Below are positions 57,440 to 64,000 of a DNA stretch of 64,000 nucleotides, in pieces; position 1 is the first letter of the stretch, and every line of letters begins with the position of its first letter. Origin of the DNA: Armillaria gallica (taxonomy: Eukaryota > Basidiomycota > Agaricomycetes > Agaricales > Physalacriaceae); the NCBI GenBank assembly GCA_037576215.1, contig JBANDB010000002.1:620001-684000 (forward strand), read 5' to 3'. The notes under the pieces were generated by a model. The model was not told where the DNA came from. It saw nothing but the letters and a program-made list of their open reading frames with translations, and ran no database searches. The position numbers were made by a program, and so were the translations under genes.

Positions 57440-58200
57440 TTTTCGCGCGCCCCTGCTATGATACACAGGTGGAAGGCGAAGCATTCAGAATAAGACAAAA
57501 CCCGACATGAGGTCGGGAGGCGTGCGGCAATGAAATGCAGCGTAAAATTCATTTCAAGGGCCAAGCCTCGAAAGAATCCTGCGTTGAGTGGTGATATCCT
57601 AGTTGGATGGAGAGCGCGAATGCGACCTGTGTTGTGGTGAGAAATGATACACCGCTTATTGTCGAGCCAAGGACAACCGATTCAATCACTTTGGCTCGGC
57701 GATGGTCATCCCGTGGATTCGTCGATCGTCGTTCAATGTGATCTTTCCCATAAAGACGGCGGGCGTTTCGTACCGCATATACGGATACCAAGGATCATCG
57801 ATTCAAAAGGGACGATCGGCAATGGTCACGCTGGCTCGGCGGTGTCCCGTTCCAAGGATTTTATGGGTATGACATCGTCGACCAAGACGATCCTGAATCC
57901 GGAAAGAGCCGCTTTCGACGCTTGGCACCATAAGCGAGGGTCACCACATACCGTTCCTCATCCGGTGCGCCTTCTTTTCTAATCAGTTTTCTTACGATTA
58001 ACAACAATTTAAGATATTCTTACAATATGAAAGAAAACAGTGTAGTTTGCTACGCAACCTGAGATCTTGCTGATCTTAGGCTTAGGCCTCAGTCGACGTT
58101 GAGCTACTACAGTAGTATTGTGAGTGATTGAAACTGAATCAAATGAAGAGTCGCGCACCAGAGAACCCTATACATCTACCTAGCTTATTTTTCAGATAGG
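57440..58200. other. Upstream flank of the cysteine-rich protein gene
   Basis: This flank (57540-57970) is the reference for the copies at 25.7, 43.7 and 49.3 kb. It is probably promoter and intergenic sequence. The right end passes into module C. Confidence 0.5.
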
Positions 58201-58890
58201 TTGACGTGATACGGGTCGTTCTCTAGATGATGTCCGATCCCAGAGGTATGGCCTGTTTTGAGCACACCAAACGGACATACAGAAACCCCCTCCTTAGCCA
58301 CGTTCTTCGCAGTCCGCCCCATCACAGACACTGCATGCATTGTCTTCTATTCGACGAGAAATTACATGGTCGAACCTTCGCGGGCCTATCAAATATTTAA
58401 AATTATTGTCCAACAAGAAGACTCGTTGAATCGCACCTGGATACTAAGGCGTGTACTTGATCGACATTTTAGTTCAAGTGGGGCCTTGTAACTCGTCCGT
58501 AGGCACTAGTTTCGGTTGCAGGATTGGAATGTATGACACATTGATCATCGTCCGAACAAACGCAATCTTCAGGGCTGAAAAATTGGATGCCTTGCCTTCG
58601 ATAATGATTCCGCGACTTCGTATTCTTGCACCCTGTGTAACGTGGTTGGGATGGGGAGAACAGAAAAATGCAGGAGGAACGCACCTAATAATCTGCATCG
58701 ACTTCTTCAGCACAATCATACGCGTCCTAGCACCTTTTGAGATATACCTCATGCCGTTACGAGTTTGTCTGTTGACAATCGGGAAAGGAGAGAGATTCTA
58801 ATGATGTTGTATGGAAAGGCCATACAACCGGGGAGGGAAAACTTACCAGTTCCTTCCGACTACTCTCTGCACGAAGTGATCCGGTGAGCC
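58201..58890. other. Unrecognised sequence
   Basis: A plus-strand frame at 58451-58801 (116 codons) and a minus-strand frame at 58474-58752 (92 codons) overlap; neither shows a domain or is seen elsewhere in the window. Confidence 0.25.
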
Positions 58891-58894
58891 AATG

Positions 58895-59480
58895 CTAGCC
58901 GGAAAACGAGGTAGTTGACGAGCAGAAGCAGGCCTCCATGTTGGTATGTGCAAGCCGACGCTCCGGTGCAGGTCCTGTCCAAACTATATGGATATCGCCC
59001 TTCGCTGGGAGAGCAGCGAGCTCATCGTCATATACATAGGCAACCGGGCCAGAATAAGGAAAATCGCCCGAGAAAAAAGAGTCTGTACAACGACTTTCCT
59101 CAATACGACAAAGCGGCAGAAAGAGACGCGATGCCATACCTTTTCTTTCGCAAAATGCCAGAATGTTAGCTCGGGCTATGTGCATGAGAGCCACAAATGT
59201 AGCAGCAGAAAGAAAGCTGAGCAGAGGAAATACCGAGCCGTCCTGGTTGCTATGGTCGATGGTCGAGGGTAAGAAATATTGTGACGTGACATCGTCTTCG
59301 TCCTTCCCGATTCTTCCCTTCCACCACCACCACTACATCTGAGCCTGCTGCTCGCAACAGCGTCCTCTACTTTGTCTGCAATGTTATCTACTGAGTGCTG
59401 ATTTCTCTGCGATGAAGAGCAGCTAACGAGAGGACCAGCCGATGCATTGGCGCCGTCTTCTTTGCTCGTCGTCAACATCT
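58895..59480 (-). other. Possible exons of an unassigned minus-strand gene
   Basis: At 58895-59240 a minus frame reads ALMHIARANILAFCERKG, preceded in frame by a hydrophobic run (FPLLSFLSAATFVALMHIA), and includes FSGDFPYSGPVAYVYDDELA. At 59176-59478 another minus frame holds a Ser/Gly-rich stretch. The region aligns with module C pieces at 17.6, 38.4 and 44.8 kb, so it may be the 3' part of the candidate gene to its right. Exon joins were not resolved. Confidence 0.3.
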
Positions 59481-59618
59481 CTGATACGAAACATACCTCA
59501 AAGTTTTCTTGGAGTATTCATATGCTTGTCAGCATCGAAAGTGAGTTTTGGAAAGATATTTTCATCCTGAAAAGACATTGAATGAGACTTGTAGATACAG
59601 CTTTACCTTGATACGCGA

Positions 59619-60427
59619 CTAGAACGTATGCGTACGGGACACGAACATAACGGATGGCTCGCCATTGCCGAGCCAGCGGGGAACTGTCATGGCGACGACC
59701 GGACTCGGAATGCGGAGCAATGGAGGAAGCCCGGGAGGAACAATCCACCACGGCAGCTCGTGCTTGAGGTACGAGGGGCCTGCCATCGCTGTCGCCGACC
59801 CCGATGGGCCACCCGACTGTGCATCTACGAATATGCTTTTGAGTGGTTCATCGTGAACAGCGTCGCGATGGTGGGTCCTGTTGGCCTTGCTGCGGGTAAA
59901 GAAGGAGGTGGTCCAGGTGTCGAAGGCAGCAGGATCAGTGGGTGGATTGTGGAGTGGAGCTCGTTTGCGCGCATATAGCCACCCTGGATGGTGGCACGAA
60001 GTCTCGACGTTCCGGAGAAATAGAGCGACGATCCAGGCATCGAACGCGGCCGGGTCAGACGGTGGCACTTCACGAAGGGTCCCCGTTACACGAGTCGTCC
60101 CAGTACAATGCTCGTTAAGCTGAGGAGGTCCATATCCTGTGGCGGCGTAATCCGCCTATTGAGAATGAGTTATCTGTTGCCTTGAATATTAGGCTGACGT
60201 GCTCACCAGTGTTGTTCCTCTGAATCCTAGGTCTACTTCTGCAGACATTGCTGTATTCCCGGTCGTGGCATGCAATAATTCGATCACCCCGCGACTCCAA
60301 TGGTGTCTGTCTGCAAGTCGGTTAGATGTGGTTATCGGCGTCGCCCACGCTCGCACTGACCAAGTGGTAGATTCTCTTGGAGGTGAGCACTTCGTCGTCT
60401 TCGATGTGACGCGGATTCATGTTCATG
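59619..60427 (-). CDS. Candidate multi-exon gene, family unknown (reference copy of module C gene)
   Basis: A candidate exon at 60207-60310 encodes HHWSRGVIELLHATTGNTAM and AEVDLGFRGTTL, then an intron (GTGAGC at 60206 to AATAG at 60156), then a long open exon 59619-60155 with ADYAATGYGPPQLNEHCTGT, two similar segments PPSDPAAFDAWIVALF and PPTDPAAFDTWTTSFF, and SGSATAMAGPSYLKHELPWW. The two PAAFD segments look like an internal repeat of about 36 residues. Frames at about 18.0, 38.8 and 39.1 kb keep parts of this protein but are broken. A further first exon (MNMNPRHIEDDEV at 60361-60427) is followed by a good intron but its phase does not fit, so the 5' end is unresolved. I cannot name the family. 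Confidence 0.45.
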
Positions 60428-60429
60428 TT

Positions 60430-60790
60430 GAATATTCGAAGTTAAAGTTCAACTTGTGGTGGCCGTGACGGGCGACAAATTACGAGCCCTGAACGCCTTT
60501 GTCTTTGTTGGCTTCGGAAAACAAGGGTACGACTATCCCCTATCGCGTGTAGTCCACTGAAACGATGATACTCTCTGCTAAGCGCGTGGAATATTAGTTT
60601 TCTCCTATTTAAAACTGTGGAGTAGCTCAGCCCAAAATGCTCAGGCCTCAGGCCTCAGGGTTCGCACTGTACATTATATATTCATTCTTTCCATGTGCGA
60701 ATATAATATACTGACAACCTGTCTTCGTACTCAGACATCAACTACATACTGTAACCCTTCCAAGATGCCGACTAGCTTCGCGCACTGTTA
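60430..60790. other. Intergenic
   Basis: No gene was recognised. A short tandem CAGGCCT repeat occurs at about 60642-60658. Confidence 0.5.
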
Positions 60791-60792
60791 CC

Positions 60793-62067
60793 TCAGCCAT
60801 CCTCTGAATCTGATCTTGGGCTAGCCGAAACAGTCCCATCGTAACTCGTCCCATCCTGACTTTGTTCGCTTGCGCTCGAAGTCCTAAAATGAATAGATTC
60901 GGATGTGGAACTCCCGCTCCAGGAATCGTCGGGACGAGCATGCCCAGCTGCAACGCGGCCAATCTGCATTGCAGGCATGATTCCCTAGATGTGTAGTATG
61001 AAATCATTGTGATGAAGACGGAATGAACAGAAAATCACTAACACGCATTGACGTTGCTATGGCTATGAGATAATTGACGGCCAAGTCATTGCGAACTTCG
61101 AGCACCAGCAGAACAATCAACACAGCAGAGTAAAGAGATGCGGATTCCACCATCACTTCTATGACTCTGTGATATGAACGCATTCCTGCAGCAACGTTGG
61201 CAGTGATTGTCAGGATGCGGTAGATGATGAGGAGAGTGCACCATAGCATAGTGGCCAATATGAGGGAAGAATAAAGTACCCCCCAGTGAATGGAGTTTTG
61301 AGCGAAAAAGCCAGATATGTTTTCAATAGTGTCAATGAGATCCTGATATATTAGGATCCCTTTGCTAACTGGTTCGTTGATGAGTGATATCACCAAAGGC
61401 TGGAACTAATGACTCGCCGACTGCAAAAGATGTGCACAAAGTCGGGATGACCACGACACGCCAAGCCCGATCCCAGACGATCCAACACCGCCAAATCTAG
61501 GAAGCTATAAGTAAGTAGTCCGTAGAAAAGGGATGAGTTAAATATCGTGCCAAAGTAGCATCGGCAAGGATAGTGCTTAACGCAGCTACGATTCCCTCAA
61601 GCACGTAGATTGGCGGGGAAAATGGGTCAACGTATGCTTCGTATGCCATTTGCGAACTTCGTCCGTTGGTGATATAGATCTTAGTAGCAGCTGCCCAATT
61701 AAAGGCAAAATTGACAGTCGCCAGAAGATACAAGATCAGGACGACAGAAGGGAGCCAACGTGATCCTTTGAAAGTCCCGCGGCTTTTGCTTGAAACTATG
61801 TCCCTGAGGTTAGAGAAGTTTGACCAGATAGGAGTAAAATGTATGCCAAACCAACGGTCCAGAGGGTGATGATGACTATTCCAGTATAGAGTCCTGAGAA
61901 AAGTCGTGTCATAAACGATGTGAAGGGGAATAACAGGTTTTCTCACCATGCGTTAATCCTTGGACCATCATTTGATTGAAGGATGTGTCCAGGGCACGAA
62001 ATACGATCCGAGTTTCGTTATTGTACGACTCCAGGATAGTGGATCTGCTATACGTTTCAACCATCAT
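60793..62067 (-). CDS. Orphan 7TM protein (member 12), most diverged
   Basis: Six exons at the family positions read openly from ATG at 62065-62067 to the stop at 60793. Exon 1 has lost the usual ELTDSQIKDIF block (ILESYNNETRIVFRALDTSF instead); exon 2 gives GLYTGIVIITLWTV; exon 3 ends ALSTILADATL; exon 4 has WRCWIVWDRAWRVVVIP (Asp for the Gly of the signature); exon 5 has LATMLWCTLLIIYRI and EVMVESASLYSAV; exon 6 starts GIMPAMQIGRVAAGHARPDD. Introns 3 (GCACGA) and 4 (GCGAGT) both have GC donors. It has no module B copy beside it and is likely an older branch or the ancestral copy. Confidence 0.85.
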
Positions 62068-62266
62068 TAAGCAGGTAGGGAGAAAACAAGAATGGGATCG
62101 CCCCTACTCTGGCTAAGCCTTTAGTCCATCATATAAACGCAAAGCATCAGTGTTCAAACAGCATCATGATTGTAGGCATAGCCAATGCATTGCCACGCTG
62201 GTGGCTTTGGCCGAAGACTGAATTGGAAGAAGGAAAATAACGCGTCACGCGATACGAAACACCGTG
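62068..62266. other. 5' region of 7TM member 12
   Basis: It does not match the flanks of the other members. No TATA-like element in the family context was found. Confidence 0.4.
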
Positions 62267-63055
62267 TCAAAAACATCTGGTCAACGCTTCTACTGTTTTC
62301 ATTTCCGAATAAGCACCCAGAAGAAGATGTTTGATGCCGTATCCAGACACCGCTGAGCACAAAGAAATCCGTAGCTGTCGTTCGGGGAGGGCAAAGATGT
62401 TTTGAAAGAATTGAGATTGCAAGTCTTCAAGGAACGCAATCCCTTGCAATACAGCAATACATGGGCTTCGTCCTTCACCTCAGGTGACAATTGCGGCATA
62501 ATCGTTGTGACCGAGGAACGGGGGCACGTTAAGCCCATCTAAGGACCTCAACAGCGAGTGTATGGGAGATGTCAGCAAGCAGATGAGAGCTTTCCTATGC
62601 ACGGGATTCGGTGGATGGGATCGATAGCTCATGACCATGGACTTACGGCCCGGGGAAGGTGTACGGGGCTCTATTCTTGGATGGTATCGGTAGTATAAGA
62701 GAAGAGCCTTCGAAGATTCAGAGATAAATGACTCAATATCTAAGAGGCGGGACTGTTGGAACATGGTAACGACATATTGTTCATGTCATCTGGCAGCCAC
62801 TGTCGAGCCAAATAGATTCATACAGGACGATGGAGGTTCTGTAGGATATGAGCAAGATTAGCAATCCACGAAGTTTTCTGGCTCTCGCCAGAGCGAAGGA
62901 GTCTGCTATGGCATAGGATAGGGAGTGATTGTGAGGAAGGGAAAGGGCGTATTTCCCATAGCGGAGAGCCGACGGTATTTGACTGGCCACATTCTGGTCT
63001 CCAAGAACTGCAACACGACTGGGGAACGGTTCGCCACGCATGAGCCAAGCAAGCT
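62267..63055 (-). mobile_element. LINE-type reverse transcriptase C-terminal relic
   Basis: Three minus-strand frames in succession resemble the C-terminal third of the non-LTR reverse transcriptases common in agaric genomes. From right to left: SALRYGKYALSLPHNHSLSY with ADSFALARA, then after a frameshift KTSWIANLAHILQNLHRPV, then in a third frame SSKALLLYYRYHPRIEPRT, SMVMSYRSHPPNPVHRKALI and CLLTSPIHSLLRSL, then LSPEVKDEAHVLLYCKGL. These match in order the LPxNHxxxxAxxDSIALA, SWIANLxHIL, HRKALTRLLLS and DEVHALLLC blocks. The catalytic core is not in the window. Frameshifts show it is dead. Confidence 0.62.
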
Positions 63056-63490
63056 ACGACTCGGAATCAATTTTTTTGGATACGTTCCAGCTGCTTGAGC
63101 AACGTCGCATCAATGGTGATGGAGGCACCACAACCAGGCAGATAGGGATCAACCGCACCCATGTAGATAGCGATGGTCTAGACACAAGTAGGCAGGAAGA
63201 GCGTAATTATACTCACGTGGCCATGTTGAACCGGCAATTTTCAAATTTAAATTGCGACTGTAGTCTAGCCTCTATTTTGACAAGGTCACAGTCTTCGTGT
63301 AGAAGCCCTCTGTAGTACGGACGTCGTTACGTTTCTGTTGAGGAGTCATGACGGCGACTAATAGAACCAACTTCCTTCCTTCCTTCGAGGACCGACCCGA
63401 GCTTCGTGGGCAGCAGAATTATGATGATTTTGGAAGGTATGTTAAATTCGCTGGTTTTGGGCTCCGAGTAGCCTACACTGAGTAAGAAAT
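63056..63490. other. Intergenic, possible short first exon on the plus strand
   Basis: A plus-strand ATG at 63349 opens a 29-codon frame (MTATNRTNFLPSFEDRPELR) that runs into a GTATGT donor-like site at about 63437, but no further exon follows before the convergent gene. Nothing else is seen. Confidence 0.25.
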
Positions 63491-63493
63491 TTC

Positions 63494-64000
63494 TTATAGT
63501 GGTCCCTTTCTGCGTTCCCATTCTTTCTGAGCCAAAATACGCAAGTCGTTTTTCAAAATCTTTCCAGAAGTCGTGCGTTCTACGGGGTGCATATACTTTC
63601 AGGAGGAATCTTATCAGCCAAAACTATTCAGGAACTCACCAAATTTACCGTCGCGCACAATAATCATAACAGGGACGGCATATTTGGGCAATCTTTTCAG
63701 AAATTCAGCGGTCATGTCGGAATGTGATACAGGTACGGGAACTCACAATTCCTCGGCTTTTGCGAGAAGGCACTCTTCACTAATAGTGTCCTTGTACTCA
63801 GGTCTAACGGTAACCAGTGCTGCTGCTAGCTCATCCATGCGCTCATCAGGTATACTGACCAGTGCTGCCTCTGAGATACCTGGCACCGAGTAGAGTACAT
63901 TTTCTACCCATGCCGAATCCTATGCACAATATATGAGCCACGGAATGTAATTCTAGAAAAGATACTTACAATATTCGACCCACCGCATATTACAATGTCC
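63494..64000 (-). CDS. AMP-binding acyl-CoA synthetase-like enzyme, C-terminal part
   Basis: Four exons of the 3' end are visible: 63970-64000 (continuing beyond the window), 63747-63919, 63640-63692 and 63494-63579, with GT-AG introns in consistent phase. The translation DIVICGGSNI, DSAWVENVLYSVPGISEAAL, VSIPDERMDELAAALVTVRP, LLPKYAVPVMIIVRDGKF and ERTTSGKILKNDLR is the C-terminal domain of adenylate-forming enzymes of the acyl-CoA synthetase type; the Lys of TTSGKIL is the catalytic Lys of the adenylation step. It ends EWERRKGPL. Members ligate CoA to a carboxylic acid through an acyl-AMP. The substrate cannot be inferred without the N-terminal part. The Cys in ICGGSNI stands where Arg is usual (RGGENI). 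Confidence 0.9.

Noticed and set aside
3976..62067. Assignment of the 7TM family to STE3 or STE2 pheromone receptors
   Set aside because: Exon structure, the WRCWIVWG signature and tail do not match what I know of those receptors, and no CaaX pheromone precursor was found nearby.
63349..63480. A plus-strand gene starting beside the acyl-CoA synthetase-like gene
   Set aside because: Only a 29-codon possible first exon is visible and no continuing exon was found before the convergent gene.

Overview
The window looks like a gene-poor, repeat-rich stretch of a mushroom-forming basidiomycete (Agaricomycetes). The evidence is short GT-AG or GC-AG introns of about 50-60 bases with CTAAC-like branch sites, a six-exon membrane-protein family carrying the WRCWIVWG signature that I associate with agarics, small secreted proteins, decayed LINE reverse transcriptase, and an acyl-CoA-synthetase-like gene at the right edge. 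Almost everything is built from a few modules copied many times. No ribosomal RNA, tRNA or CRISPR was seen.

Layout. Twelve loci of one seven-transmembrane (7TM) family lie on the minus strand, all in the same orientation: 1.7-2.3 (fragment), 4.0-5.4, 8.1-9.3 (frameshifted), 12.6-14.0 (start codon changed), 15.5-15.9 (fragment), 20.8-22.1, 23.7-25.0, 29.3-30.6, 32.5-33.7 (pseudogene), 34.9-36.2 (new 5' end), 54.1-55.4 and 60.8-62.1 kb. Six read through all six exons without a break. Most have on their left side a decayed second module (module B, probably remnants of another minus-strand gene) and on their right a conserved 5' flank, so the ancestral unit was about 3.5-4 kb. From about 39.4 to 53.4 kb a different unit of about 5.4-5.6 kb is present three times: a module C part, a broken proline-iminopeptidase-like alpha/beta hydrolase, an Ala/Pro-repeat secreted protein gene, and (in two of three) a broken copy of a cysteine-rich secreted protein gene. 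The only intact copy of that last gene is at 56.6-57.3 kb. A candidate minus-strand multi-exon gene at 59.6-60.4 kb is the best preserved version of a sequence found as relics at 18.0, 38.7 and 39.1 kb. Two relics of a LINE-type reverse transcriptase (14.8-15.2 and 62.3-63.1 kb) and two small foldback or MITE-like insertions with 3-base target duplications complete the picture.

Function. The likely live genes encode membrane or secreted proteins: six to eight orphan 7TM proteins, three Ala/Pro-repeat secreted proteins with possible processing sites, one cysteine-rich secreted protein, and the partial acyl-CoA-synthetase-like enzyme. The rest records birth and death of tandem copies. A ligand-receptor relation between the repeat proteins and the 7TM proteins is conceivable from their proximity, but nothing in the sequence proves it.
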